Shown: positions 1-8,072 of the stretch, piece by piece | How positions within the stretch are numbered: the stretch's first letter is position 1 | Layout: every line of letters begins with the position of its first letter | Assembly (NCBI RefSeq): GCF_016124325.1 | Contig: NZ_WGNY01000014.1 | Span: 1-64,000 of the forward strand | Reading direction: 5' to 3' | DNA: 64,000 nucleotides | DNA from: Phenylobacterium sp. | GTDB lineage: Bacteria > Pseudomonadota > Alphaproteobacteria > Caulobacterales > Caulobacteraceae | Translations under genes and position numbers: made by a program | The notes under the pieces: model-generated | Database searches by the model: none | Seen by the model: the letters and a program-made list of their open reading frames with translations, nothing else | Told to the model about the DNA's origin: nothing

Positions 1-1
1 C

Positions 2-628
2 GTCGACACGACGCTGAACACCGGCGCCCTGCGCACGAAGGGCATCGACTTCAACGCGTCGTACCGGACCGACCTCGACATGATCGGGATCGAGAACGGC
101 GGCGGGATCAACATCAGCTTCGTCGGCACCTGGCTCGACACACTGGAAACCCAGACCCTGCCCGGCGACCCCTATTACGACTGCGCCGGCTACTACGGCA
201 CCATCTGCTCGGTCTCGGGCGGCCTGACCTCGCCGAACCCGACCTGGCGCCACAAGGTCCGCCTGACCTGGAACACTCCGTTCGAGGCGGGCGACTGGTT
301 CCACGACTTCGCCCTGTCGCTGCAATGGCGTCACTTCAACAAGGTGAAGCTGGACGCCTACAGCAATGATCCGGCGCTCAACAACCCGGGGCTGCAGTAC
401 GAATCGGACCGGGTGCTCGGCTCGCGCGACTACTTCGACCTGACGGCGACGTGGACGGTGAAGGACAACCTCAACTTCCGCGCCGGCGTGAACAACCTGT
501 TCGACAAGGATCCGCCGCTGACGGGTTCGTCGAACTGCCCGACCGGGCCCTGCAACGGCAACACCTGGCCGCAGCTCTATGATTCCTTCGGCCGCTACGC
601 CTTCATCGGCCTGACGGCGGACTTCTAG
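2..628 (+). CDS. TonB-dependent receptor, C-terminal part (truncated by window edge)
   Basis: The reading frame is open from the first bases of the window, so the N-terminus and plug domain lie outside it. The visible 208 residues look like the last strands of an outer-membrane beta-barrel: alternating aromatic and polar segments, the phrase NLNFRAGVNNLFDKDPP typical of the penultimate strands of TonB-dependent receptors, and a C-terminal phenylalanine (TADF) recognised by the BAM machinery. The substrate cannot be deduced from this fragment. A strong hairpin terminator follows the stop codon, so this is the last gene of its transcript. Confidence 0.9.
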   Translation, partial: VDTTLNTGALRTKGIDFNASYRTDLDMIGIENGGGINISFVGTWLDTLETQTLPGDPYYDCAGYYGTICSVSGGLTSPNPTWRHKVRLTWNTPFEAGDWFHDFALSLQWRHFNKVKLDAYSNDPALNNPGLQYESDRVLGSRDYFDLTATWTVKDNLNFRAGVNNLFDKDPPLTGSSNCPTGPCNGNTWPQLYDSFGRYAFIGLTADF

Positions 629-648
629 AGACGGGGCGACAGCCTCGG

Positions 649-687
649 GAGGCCCGGATGGTTCGCCATCCGGGCCTCTTTCGTTTC
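649..687 (+). terminator. Rho-independent terminator after TonB-dependent receptor
   Basis: A perfect 13-bp stem (649-661 with 666-678) is closed by a TTCG tetraloop and followed by a T-rich run TCTTTCGTTTC. It lies 21 bases after the receptor stop codon and just upstream of the next gene's ribosome binding site. Confidence 0.9.
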
Positions 688-699
688 AGGAGGACGGCG

Positions 700-1227
700 A
701 TGAGACTTCCTGCGACCCTGGCGGCGCTGGCCGGCGCGATCCTCGGCCTCGGCGCGTCGCCGGCCGGGGCCCAGACCCCGGCGCCCGGGCCCTGCGCCGC
801 ATCGGAATTCGGCCAGTTCGATTTCTGGGTCGGCCGTTGGGACGTGAGGGTGACCGGCCGCGACAAGGTGGTCGCCCACAGCCTGATCGAGAAACTCTAC
901 GACGGCTGCGCGATCCGGGAGAACTGGGCGCCGCTCCAGGGCGGGGCGGGCGGCAGCCTGTCGGGCTACGACGCCCTGAAGCGGGCCTGGCGGCAGACCT
1001 GGACCGACGCCTCGGGCGGCTGGGCGGAGTTCGAGGGCGGCTGGAACGACGTGGCCATGGTGCTGACCGGGACCTGGCCGGACGCGCAGCATCCCGACCG
1101 CCGCGTGCGCATGACCTACACGCCCGGCGAAGACGGCTCGGTGCGCCAGTTCGGGGAACAGTCGGACGACGGCGGGAAGACCTGGGCGGCGAGCTTCGAC
1201 TTCACCTACCGCAAGGCGCCCGCCTGA
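700..1227 (+). CDS. Secreted DUF1579-like hypothetical protein
   Basis: The start at 700 is chosen because AGGAGG lies about eight bases upstream; an in-frame ATG at 658 falls inside the terminator hairpin. The 175-residue product begins with a Sec signal peptide (cleavage near ASPAGAQ). The mature part opens with FGQFDFWVGRWDV, a pattern resembling DUF1579 and related lipocalin-like proteins, and is rich in Trp and Gly-Gly turns, which suggests a small beta-barrel. A function is not known. It follows the terminator of the preceding receptor, so it probably has its own promoter or depends on read-through. Confidence 0.75.
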   Translation: MRLPATLAALAGAILGLGASPAGAQTPAPGPCAASEFGQFDFWVGRWDVRVTGRDKVVAHSLIEKLYDGCAIRENWAPLQGGAGGSLSGYDALKRAWRQTWTDASGGWAEFEGGWNDVAMVLTGTWPDAQHPDRRVRMTYTPGEDGSVRQFGEQSDDGGKTWAASFDFTYRKAPA

Positions 1228-1312
1228 GGCGCCGGCCTGAGGCGTCCGGAGAGGCGACTTTGCCCCTCGCGCATCAGGGTTTAGTCTTCCGCCTCGGAAA
1301 CGGACGAAGACC

Positions 1313-1588
1313 ATGAGCGATGCTGTCGGCCCCGGCGACCTGGTTCTCTGCGTCAACGCGGCCCCCAACCATGTGACGGGGCGCGCGGTGCCCCTGCAGG
1401 CCGGGGAGACCTACCGCGTCATCGCGGTCATGGAGTACGCCTGCCCGTGCGGGCGGTCCGACGCGCTGCTGGACGTGGGCGTCGACTTCGCTTGGTGCCA
1501 GACGCGCTTCCGCCTCCTGCCCAAGCCCAAGGCCCAGGCCAGGACGCGCCGGGTCTCGGCGCCCCGGGAAAAGGAAACGATCCGCTGA
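1313..1588 (+). CDS. Small hypothetical protein
   Basis: A 91-residue protein with no recognised family. The first half (GDLVLCVN, then PLQAGETYRVI) reads like a small beta-barrel domain. Three cysteines occur at YACPCG and FAWCQTRF. The last 25 residues are basic and probably disordered. The start has GGACGAAGACC upstream, a weak ribosome binding site. It is convergent with the LysR gene, only 25 bases from its stop. GC-skewed codon use like that of its neighbours supports it being coding. Confidence 0.6.
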   Translation: MSDAVGPGDLVLCVNAAPNHVTGRAVPLQAGETYRVIAVMEYACPCGRSDALLDVGVDFAWCQTRFRLLPKPKAQARTRRVSAPREKETIR

Positions 1589-1613
1589 ACGAACGGCCCG
1601 GCGCCGCGCGGCC

Positions 1614-2510
1614 TCAGGCGGCGTGGAGCGCGGGCGGCGGCGCGGTCTCGCCGAGCACGCCGGCCAACCAGTCCACGAAGGCGCGGATCGCGTCGGCGCG
1701 GGGCGAGCCGGGGCTCCAGACGGCGGCGTAGTCGTCCGGCAGGGCCGCCTCGGCCTCGAACAGGCGAACGAGCCGGCCGGCACGCAGGTCGTCGCGCGCC
1801 AGGAGGCCGCGCGCCAGGCAGACGCCCGCCCCGCTGCGCGCCAGAGCCAGGGCCGCGCCGTGGCTGTCGGCCGTGAGCGCGGCCGGCGTCGGCAACTCGC
1901 CCAGGCCCACCTGCTCCAGCCACAGCCGCCAGGGGTGTTCGGGCTGGTGGATCAGCGGCGCGCGGACGAGATCCTCGGGGCGGCGGGGCAGGTCGGCGGC
2001 CGGCGCGGCCACGGGGAACAGCGTTTCGCCGGCGAGGCGGCGCTGGGTGAGCCCGGCGCAGGCGCCGGCCCCGTACAGCACGGCGAGGTCGGCCTCGCCG
2101 GCGCCGACCTCGGCGACGCCGGCCGCGGTGCGCAGCTCGAGCTCGCGGTCCGGATGGGTGGCCAGATAGCCGGGCAGGCGCGCGGCCAGCACGCGCTCGA
2201 CGAGACCGGCCGAGGCGGTCACCACCAGGCGGGCGCGGCCGGGCCGCGCGGGCGTCTCGAAGGCCTCCGAGATCAGATTCAGGCTGAGCCTCAGGCGGCT
2301 GACGAAGGCGCGGCCGGCCTCGGTGAGCGCCACCGTGCGGCCGTAGCGATCGAAGAGGTCGACGCCCAGCCGCAGCTCCAGCGACCGCACGGCGTGGCTG
2401 ATCGCGCTCTGGGTCAGGTTGAGCTCGTCGGCGGCCTTGGTGAAGCTCTCATGGCGGGCGGCCGCTTCGAAAGCGGCGATGGCCCGGAGCGAGGGCGGAC
2501 GAACGGCCAC
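1614..2510 (-). CDS. LysR-family transcriptional regulator (GcvA-like)
   Basis: A 298-residue cytoplasmic DNA-binding regulator. Residues 1-62 form the winged helix-turn-helix (AAFEAAARHESFTKAADELN, LTQSAISHAVRSLE, LGVDLFDRYGR). Residues about 90-290 are the periplasmic-binding-protein-like effector domain. The N-terminal pattern PSLRAIAAFEAAARH resembles the GcvA/AmpR subgroup. It is transcribed divergently from the histidine kinase gene across a 254-base gap. LysR proteins often control a divergent neighbour, so the kinase operon is a possible target, but no operator was identified. Confidence 0.92.
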   Translation of the reverse strand: MAVRPPSLRAIAAFEAAARHESFTKAADELNLTQSAISHAVRSLELRLGVDLFDRYGRTVALTEAGRAFVSRLRLSLNLISEAFETPARPGRARLVVTASAGLVERVLAARLPGYLATHPDRELELRTAAGVAEVGAGEADLAVLYGAGACAGLTQRRLAGETLFPVAAPAADLPRRPEDLVRAPLIHQPEHPWRLWLEQVGLGELPTPAALTADSHGAALALARSGAGVCLARGLLARDDLRAGRLVRLFEAEAALPDDYAAVWSPGSPRADAIRAFVDWLAGVLGETAPPPALHAA

Positions 2511-2764
2511 GGCGCGGATTCCTCCCGAGGAGACGGCTTCGACGGGAGCATGCCCGAGCCCGCGGCGGACTCATGAGAAATGCGGCCGGGGGGCCGTTTT
2601 GCCGGACCAGCGGCGCGACTTTGCGGCGAGCGGCGACCTGGCGTCGACAAACGGCCTTGGTCGCGCCGCGAAATGCCCGACAATGCGACGCTTGGCGGCC
2701 AGGACCGCCGAACGGTTGGAGCGTCGACGGCGGCCGCTGGGGCGCGGAGGCTCCGGGAGTGGGC
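2511..2764. other. Divergent intergenic region between LysR and kinase genes
   Basis: This 254-base gap must hold the promoters of the LysR gene (leftward) and of the LytS-type kinase (rightward). I see no clear -35/-10 pair, no convincing LysR T-N11-A box and no convincing extra gene. In-frame ATGs occur upstream of the kinase start but would add a non-membrane, low-complexity extension. Confidence 0.4.
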
Positions 2765-3814
2765 ATGCGGCGTCTGCGCCTCAACAACTATCTCGTGGCG
2801 AACTTCGTCCTCTGGACGCTGACCTATGTGATCGTCACGGCGCGCATGCTCGCGGACCCGATGCCGTACGCCGGCTCGATGGCCCTTCGCCGGCTGTTCA
2901 TGGCCGCCTGCGGATTCCTGGCCTGCGTGGCGATCGGGCGGATCCTGTCGGCGCTGGCCGAGCGGCCGATCTGGCAGCGCCTGGTGGCGGCCACGCTGCT
3001 CTCGGTCGCCGGCGGCTTCGCCTATTCCTACCTGAACTACATCGTCTTCTACATGGTCGCGCCCCTGTGGAAGATGGAGCCGCTGACGCCGATCTCGCTG
3101 GCGTTCACCGCCTCGATGTTCTTCTGGACGTTCATCTCCTGGTGCGCGCTCTACTTCGCCATCCGCTACGAGGAGGATCTGAAGGAGAAGAACCTGCGGC
3201 TGGTGTCGACCCAGGCGCTGGCGATCGACGCGCAGAACCGGATGCTGCGCTACCAGATCAATCCGCACTTCCTGTTCAACACCCTGAACGCGTTGTCGTC
3301 GCTGATCCTGGCGCGCGAGAACGACCGGGCCGAGCGGGTGGTGCTGTCGCTGTCGAGCTTCCTGCGCCACACCCTGGAGAAGGAGCTGCCCGACAAGTCG
3401 CCGCTCTTCGAGGAGATCGAGGCCCAGCGCCAGTACCTGCTGATCGAGCAGGCGCGCTTCGAGGACCGGCTGAACTACATCGAGGACATCCCGGCGGAAC
3501 TGCGCGACGCGCTGGCCCCCAGCCTGATCCTCCAGCCCCTGGTGGAGAACGCGGTGAAGTACGGCGTCGCGCGCTCGACGGCGCCGGTGACCATCACCAT
3601 CTCGGCGGCGGCGCAGGACGGCCGCCTGCGCCTGTCGGTCGCCGACGACGGCGGCCAAGGCGAAGGCCAGGCGCCGCCCAAGCTGGGGCTGGGCCTGGAG
3701 AACGTCCGCCGCCGCCTGGACCTGATCTACGGCAAGGCCGCCGAACTGACCTGCCGGCCGCTCCGGCCGCACGGCTTCCTGGCCTCTGTGGAGATTCCGC
3801 TGGAACGGGCATGA
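2765..3814 (+). CDS. Membrane sensor histidine kinase, LytS/YehU type
   Basis: A 349-residue kinase. Four membrane helices lie at about residues 9-30, 43-62, 73-98 and 112-133, with no extracytoplasmic sensor domain. The His_kinase domain follows: His168 in RYQINPHFLFNTLNALSSLI is the predicted phosphorylation site. A GHKL ATPase domain has the N-box LVENAVKYG and a Gly-rich lid LGLGLENVRRRL. The start at 2765 places the first helix near the N-terminus. The stop overlaps the next gene's start (ATGA), so kinase and response regulator are translationally coupled. Confidence 0.93.
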   Translation: MRRLRLNNYLVANFVLWTLTYVIVTARMLADPMPYAGSMALRRLFMAACGFLACVAIGRILSALAERPIWQRLVAATLLSVAGGFAYSYLNYIVFYMVAPLWKMEPLTPISLAFTASMFFWTFISWCALYFAIRYEEDLKEKNLRLVSTQALAIDAQNRMLRYQINPHFLFNTLNALSSLILARENDRAERVVLSLSSFLRHTLEKELPDKSPLFEEIEAQRQYLLIEQARFEDRLNYIEDIPAELRDALAPSLILQPLVENAVKYGVARSTAPVTITISAAAQDGRLRLSVADDGGQGEGQAPPKLGLGLENVRRRLDLIYGKAAELTCRPLRPHGFLASVEIPLERA

Positions 3815-4650
3815 CCAAGATCGACCTCTCACCGCCCCGCGCCGAACCGGCGCAATCCGGGCCCCTGCGGATCGCGCTGGTGGACGACGAACCGCCGGCC
3901 CTGCGCCGCCTGGTCCTGGCCATCGAGCAGATGACCGATGCGGTCGTCGTCGGCCAGGCGACGAACGGCGCCGACGCGATGGAGCTGATCCGGCGCGGCG
4001 GCGTGGACGTGGTGCTGCTGGACATCCGCATGCCCGGCCTGTCGGGGCTGGAGCTGGCCCGTGCGGTGGGCCGCGACAACGCGCCGGCCTTCATCTTCGT
4101 GACCGCCTTCTCGCAGTTCGCCGCCGACGCCTTCGAGCTGGCGGCCGTGGACTATCTGCTGAAGCCCGTGGAGTTCGAGCGGCTGGGCGAGGCCCTGGAC
4201 CGGGCGCGCCAGAGCCTGGGCTCGCGCGCCGCGGCGCTGCGCATCGCCGAACTGGAGCAGGTGGTGGCCGCGCTGCAGGCGGGCGAGGCGGAGTCGTCGG
4301 CCGAGGGCTTCCTGAGCGAGCTGTGGGTGCCGGATCGCGGCGACCGCGTGCGCCTGCCGGTCGACCTGATCGACTGGGTCGAGGCCGAGCGCGACTACGT
4401 GCGCATCCACAGCCGCGGACGCAGCTTCCTGGTGCGCAAGCCCATCCGCTCGTTGCAGTCCGAGCTGGATCCGGCCGCGTTCCTGCGCGTGCACCGCGGC
4501 GCGCTGGTGCGGCGCGACCGCATCGTGCGCCTGGCGCGGCGCCCGGGCGGGCCGTCGGCGGTGGTCCTGCAGTCGGGCGCCGAGGTGCCGGTGGCGCGCC
4601 GTCAGGCCGCCCTGGTGCGCAAGCTGATCGGCGCGCGGGCCGAGGCCTGA
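3811..4650 (+). CDS. LytTR-family response regulator
   Basis: A 279-residue partner of the preceding kinase. The receiver domain (about residues 18-135) has the acidic pair VDDE, phospho-acceptor Asp71 in VVLLDIRMPG, and the conserved Lys in YLLKPVEF. The C-terminal half (about 165-275) is a LytTR DNA-binding domain: VDLIDWVEAERDYVRIHS and FLRVHRGALVRRD are typical. LytTR proteins bind direct repeats rather than using a helix-turn-helix. It overlaps the kinase stop by four bases. Its target genes are unknown. Confidence 0.93.
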   Translation: MTKIDLSPPRAEPAQSGPLRIALVDDEPPALRRLVLAIEQMTDAVVVGQATNGADAMELIRRGGVDVVLLDIRMPGLSGLELARAVGRDNAPAFIFVTAFSQFAADAFELAAVDYLLKPVEFERLGEALDRARQSLGSRAAALRIAELEQVVAALQAGEAESSAEGFLSELWVPDRGDRVRLPVDLIDWVEAERDYVRIHSRGRSFLVRKPIRSLQSELDPAAFLRVHRGALVRRDRIVRLARRPGGPSAVVLQSGAEVPVARRQAALVRKLIGARAEA

Positions 4651-4678
4651 TCCGGCCGCCGCTCCCGCGGATCGCGCG

Positions 4679-5086
4679 CTAGAGCGGCGCGCAGCTGCTC
4701 ATGTTGACGGGCTTGGCCTCGGTGCGCGTCCAGGTCCCGCCCGTCTTGGAGAACAGCGCGAAGGCCGAGCCGGGCTTGCCGGAGGAGCCGTCGGCGTTGC
4801 GGCCGTTGAAGCGCATGGCGGCGACGACCTTGGCCGTGACGCCCTTGGCGATCTCGTCCTGGCCGATCTCCTGAGCGGCCTTGCAGGTCACCTCGAAGCT
4901 CTCGCAGCCCTTGCCCTCGACCTTGTTCCGGCAGGCGACGTGGTGCGTCTCCAGGTCGGCGCGCCAGTCGAGGATCTCCTTCTCGAGGCCGGCGTAGGCG
5001 CCCTGGCCGGCGCTGTCGCCGCCGCCCTGGCTGCATGCGGCGAGGAGAAGGGTCACGGCCAGACCGGCGAAGGCGGGTTTGATCAC
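4679..5086 (-). CDS. Hypothetical lipoprotein
   Basis: A 135-residue protein with a lipoprotein signal (LLLAACSQGGG), so the cysteine at about residue 18 should be lipidated. The mature part begins with a Gly/Ser-rich linker and has three further cysteines (HVACRNK, GKGCESFEVTCKAA) plus one near the C-terminus (SSCAPL), an even number compatible with disulfides in the periplasm. No family was recognised. It is convergent with the response regulator gene and stands alone. Confidence 0.7.
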   Translation of the reverse strand: MIKPAFAGLAVTLLLAACSQGGGDSAGQGAYAGLEKEILDWRADLETHHVACRNKVEGKGCESFEVTCKAAQEIGQDEIAKGVTAKVVAAMRFNGRNADGSSGKPGSAFALFSKTGGTWTRTEAKPVNMSSCAPL

Positions 5087-5167
5087 GAAGAACTCCGAAA
5101 GGAATGCGGCGCAGCCCTTAGCCCAACGATCAAGGCCATGTCGTGACGAAAAGATCGCGGGTCGAAA

Positions 5168-5926
5168 TTAGTTGGCCGGCGCCGCCGCCGTCATCACCGG
5201 ACCGATCTCATCGTGCAGGACGAGGTCGGCGAAGGCGTCGATGTCGGTGGGCTCGCGATTGACGATCGCCAGCCGGGCGCCGTTGCGCTTGGCCAGCAGC
5301 GGGAAGCCCGCGGCGGGGTAGACCACCAGCGAGGAGCCCAGCACCAGGAACAGGTCGCAGGCCAGGGTCTCGGCCTCGGCGCGGGCCATGGGCCCGGCCG
5401 GCATGGCCTGGCCGAACGAGATGGTGGCGGTCTTGACGATGCCGGCGCAGTCGCGGCAGGCGGGCAGGTCGCCGGTGGCCTCGTAGAGCGCCTTGAGGTC
5501 GTCGAGCTCGTGGCGCAGGCCGCATTCCAGGCAGGTCGCGTAGCTGGCGTTGCCGTGCAGCTCGATCACCCGGTCGGCGGGCACGCCGGAGGCCTGGTGC
5601 AGGTTGTCGACGTTCTGGGTGATGACGGCGGCGCAGCGGCCCTGGGCGACCAGGCGGGCGACGGCGTGGTGGCCGGCGTTGGGCTCGCGGCCCACCCAGC
5701 CGGCGCGGCCGCCGAAGGCGCGCGTCCAGGCCTCGCGGCGGCGCTCCTCGCTGGCCACGAAATCCTGGAAGTAGATGGGCTTCATCTTGCTCCACACCCC
5801 GCCCGGGCTGCGGAAATCGGGGATGCCGCTCTCGGTGGAGATGCCGGCGCCGGTGAAGACCACGAGGCGGCGGGCGTCGGCGATGAGCCGGGCGAGGTCG
5901 CTGCGGCCGGAGTTTGCGTCGCTCAT
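5168..5926 (-). CDS. NAD-dependent protein deacylase, Sir2 family (CobB-like)
   Basis: A 252-residue cytoplasmic sirtuin that removes acyl groups from lysines using NAD. Visible motifs are GAGISTESGIPDFR (26-39, NAD binding), TQNVDNLH (103-110), catalytic His124 in ELHGN, four zinc cysteines (132, 135, 157, 160) and the late Rossmann motif GSSLVVYPA (197-205). Length is typical for a bacterial class III/II type. The acyl preference cannot be read from the sequence. A GCTAAGCT box lies only six bases before the ATG. The gene starts 25 bases after the BON-domain gene and could also be co-transcribed with it. Confidence 0.95.
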   Translation of the reverse strand: MSDANSGRSDLARLIADARRLVVFTGAGISTESGIPDFRSPGGVWSKMKPIYFQDFVASEERRREAWTRAFGGRAGWVGREPNAGHHAVARLVAQGRCAAVITQNVDNLHQASGVPADRVIELHGNASYATCLECGLRHELDDLKALYEATGDLPACRDCAGIVKTATISFGQAMPAGPMARAEAETLACDLFLVLGSSLVVYPAAGFPLLAKRNGARLAIVNREPTDIDAFADLVLHDEIGPVMTAAAPAN

Positions 5927-5951
5927 GGCCGCAGCTTAGCCCGGGCTCGCG

Positions 5952-6308
5952 CTAGTTGACGAACCCGGTGGCCCAATGGTCGGGGCCGGGCGGCGGCGCG
6001 TTGGGATCGGGCCGGTCGATGCGCCGGGTCCCGGGGTGGTGGGCGAGCAGGTTGCGCACGGCGGCGACGCCGGGCGTCGAGCGGGCCAGCATCTCGGCGT
6101 GGGCCGCGTCGGAGGCGCCCGGCGCCTCGCCGACCAGGGTGATCACGCCGGCGTCGGCGAAGACCTGGACGCCGCGGGCGTCGAGCAGGCGGTCTTCGGT
6201 CAGGCGGGCGACCACGGCGGCGCGCAGGCGCGCGTCCTCGGCGGTCCATTCCCGGGGCCCCTTGCCCGCATGGGGGCCATCATCATCGGACATGGCATCA
6301 TCGGGCAT
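5952..6308 (-). CDS. BON-domain protein
   Basis: The start at 6308 is preferred over 6350 because GAGGAGG lies about eight bases upstream. The 118-residue product has an acidic N-terminus, then a BON fold at about residues 28-85 (LRAAVVARLTEDRLLDARGV, VFADAGVITLVGEA, ARSTPGVAAVRNLL). BON domains bind membranes or polysaccharide in envelope proteins, but no signal peptide is visible here, so this one may be cytoplasmic. The C-terminal 30 residues are Pro-rich. The gene precedes the sirtuin gene by 25 bases. Confidence 0.8.
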   Translation of the reverse strand: MPDDAMSDDDGPHAGKGPREWTAEDARLRAAVVARLTEDRLLDARGVQVFADAGVITLVGEAPGASDAAHAEMLARSTPGVAAVRNLLAHHPGTRRIDRPDPNAPPPGPDHWATGFVN

Positions 6309-6532
6309 GGCAGGTTCCTCCTCTCGGAAAGCTACGCCTGAGTTCAACACGCGAACGGCGGCGGCGTTCCAGGCGCAGGCGGCGAACCGGGGGAGGGGAT
6401 CGGCCCGGCCTTGGTCGGGGATGCCAGGTTCGTGGGCCGGGCCGATCGAGCCGTTCCTGTCCGACAGGCAAGTCGTTGAACGGCGTTCGCAATAACACGC
6501 GGGATCGACGCCGGTTCCCGCCGGGGCGGCGA
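6309..6532. other. Intergenic region with no recognised gene
   Basis: This 224-base gap lies between the BON gene's start and the yggU stop, both on the minus strand. It must hold the BON gene promoter. I see no hairpin terminator and no conserved short gene in it. Confidence 0.35.
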
Positions 6533-6823
6533 TTACGGCGCGCCGAACGCCCGGGCGATGTCGTCGGCGCCAGCGCCGGCGATCTTCAGGCGCTTCACGC
6601 GCGCGCCCGCGCCGGCGGCGAGGGTGACGGCCGAGCGGGGGACGCCCAGCGCCTTGGCGACCAGCGCGATCACCGCGGCGTTGGCGGCGCCGTCGGTGGG
6701 GGCCGAGGCGACGCGCACCTTCAGGAGGGGGCGGCCGTCGGCGTCGCGCGTCCAGCCCTCGACGGCGTCGCGGCCGCCGCGCGGGGTCACGCGGACGGTC
6801 AGGTGCGCACTCGGCTCAGCCAA
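6533..6823 (-). CDS. yggU: DUF167 / YggU family protein
   Basis: A small conserved protein of the DUF167 family, with no settled biochemical function. Visible family features are LTVRVTPRGGRDAVEGW near the N-terminus and KVRVASAPTDGAANAAVI in the middle, followed by GAGARVKRLKIAG. The start is probably the TTG at 6823, which overlaps the end of yggT by eight bases; this gives 96 residues, the usual family length. An ATG at 6886 would add an implausible extension lying inside yggT. The yggT-yggU order is common in proteobacteria. Confidence 0.88.
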   Translation of the reverse strand: MAEPSAHLTVRVTPRGGRDAVEGWTRDADGRPLLKVRVASAPTDGAANAAVIALVAKALGVPRSAVTLAAGAGARVKRLKIAGAGADDIARAFGAP

Positions 6824-7121
6824 TGAGCGGATAGACCAGACCGTGCAACCACGGGAGCAGGAAGCGTTGCGCTGCCTGAATGACAATGATCGCGATGATC
6901 GGGCTGATGTCGACGCCGCCGAGCGGCGGAATCATCCGCTGGAATGGCCGCAACACTGGACGGGTCAACGCATCAAGGGTGCGAACCACTGAGTACGCGA
7001 ACTGGTTGCGCAGGTTGACCACGTTGAAGGCCACCAACCAAGAAAGGACCGCGCTGGCGATGATCGCAAAGACCAGTAGCGTGAGGATGCTGCTGATGAT
7101 GCTGAAGATGAAGCTGCCCAT
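6816..7121 (-). CDS. yggT: YggT family membrane protein
   Basis: A 101-residue inner-membrane protein. Two hydrophobic segments (about residues 3-27 and 70-95) flank a loop with LTRPVLRPFQRMIPPLGGVDISPI, the YggT family signature. The family is linked to cell-envelope, division or ion-homeostasis functions without a defined mechanism. The gene heads a two-gene operon with yggU and is transcribed away from the tRNA-Ala gene, starting 96 bases from it. Confidence 0.93.
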   Translation of the reverse strand: MGSFIFSIISSILTLLVFAIIASAVLSWLVAFNVVNLRNQFAYSVVRTLDALTRPVLRPFQRMIPPLGGVDISPIIAIIVIQAAQRFLLPWLHGLVYPLIG

Positions 7122-7176
7122 CGCCCCGCTTCTACCGGCCTTTGCGGCGGAGGCAAGGCCGCGGCGTTCGAGGCGC

Positions 7177-7206
7177 TTGACAGGAACGGCCGCAATCGCC
7201 TTATTC
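7177..7206 (+). promoter_or_regulatory. Probable promoter of tRNA-Ala
   Basis: TTGACA (7177-7182) and TTATTC (7201-7206) are separated by 18 bases, and the second box ends 11 bases before the mature 5' end of the tRNA. The -35 hexamer is a perfect consensus, which is rare by chance in DNA of this GC content. Confidence 0.5.
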
Positions 7207-7217
7207 CGCGCCTTCCT

Positions 7218-7293
7218 GGGGCCGTAGCTCAGTTGGTAGAGCGCCTCGTTCGCAATGAGGAGGTCAGGGGTTCGACTCCCCTCGGCTCCACCA
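7218..7293 (+). tRNA. tRNA-Ala (anticodon CGC)
   Basis: The 76-base cloverleaf is complete and CCA is encoded. The acceptor stem is GGGGCCG with CGGCTCC, including the G3-U70 wobble pair that is the alanine identity element. The D arm is GCTCAGTTGGTAGAGC, the anticodon stem is CCTCG with TGAGG, and the loop TTCGCAA carries CGC at 7251-7253. The T arm is AGGGG TTCGACT CCCCT. It reads GCG codons, which are heavily used in this GC-rich genome. Confidence 0.97.
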
Positions 7294-7306
7294 GGAACCT
7301 TCCATC

Positions 7307-8050
7307 ATGACCGGACAGAGACCCTCGCCGAAGCCGCCCTCCACCAGCGGCCGGCTGGTCTACGCCGTGGGCGACGTGCATGGGCACGCCGAGGCGCTGG
7401 CGCCGCTGCTCGACCAGATCCGCCGCGACGCCGCCGAGGCGGCGCCGGCCCAGCGGCCGCTGCTGATCTTCCTGGGCGACTATGTGGACCGCGGACCCGA
7501 CAGCCGCGGCGCGGTCGACCTGATCCTGGCCGCCGAGGCGGACGCGGCCTTCGAGGTGGTTGCGCTGAAGGGCAACCACGAGGACGCGATGATCCGGTTC
7601 CTGGAGGAGCCCGGCTTCGCCCAGGCCTGGATCGACAACTGGGGCGAGGCCACGCTGCGCAGCTATGGCGTCGACCCCTGGGGCGGCGAGGCGGTGCAGG
7701 CGCGGTTCGGCGCCATCCTCCCGGACGCGCACCGGGCGTTCCTGGGCCGGCTGCGGCTCAGCGTCACGGTCGGCGACTACCTGTTCGCCCATGCCGGCGT
7801 CCGGCCGGGCGTGGCCCTGGCCGAACAGGCCGAGCGCGACCTGATGTGGATCCGCTACGAGTTCCTGCATTCCGACGCCGATTTCGGAAAGGTGGTGGTC
7901 CACGGCCACACGCCGTCGGAGCAGCCGGAGCTGAAGGCCAACCGGATCAATGTGGACACCGGCGTCTACTTCACCGGCGTGCTGACCGCCGTGCGCCTGG
8001 AGGGCGCCGACCGGCGGTTCCTCCAGGCCCGAGGCGCGCCGTCGCGCTGA
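7307..8050 (+). CDS. Serine/threonine-type metallophosphatase
   Basis: A 247-residue calcineurin-like phosphoesterase of the bacterial PPP group (PrpA/ApaH-like). The metal-binding signature is complete: GDVHGH (22-27), GDYVDRGP (57-64), KGNHE (88-92), FAHAG and HGHTPSE near residue 203. It should hydrolyse phosphoesters with two metal ions in the cytoplasm; whether the substrate is a phosphoprotein or a dinucleotide is unclear. The ATG is only 14 bases after the tRNA, so it may be co-transcribed with it. Confidence 0.92.
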   Translation: MTGQRPSPKPPSTSGRLVYAVGDVHGHAEALAPLLDQIRRDAAEAAPAQRPLLIFLGDYVDRGPDSRGAVDLILAAEADAAFEVVALKGNHEDAMIRFLEEPGFAQAWIDNWGEATLRSYGVDPWGGEAVQARFGAILPDAHRAFLGRLRLSVTVGDYLFAHAGVRPGVALAEQAERDLMWIRYEFLHSDADFGKVVVHGHTPSEQPELKANRINVDTGVYFTGVLTAVRLEGADRRFLQARGAPSR

Positions 8051-8072
8051 GGCGCGCGGCGGGGCTGTGGCG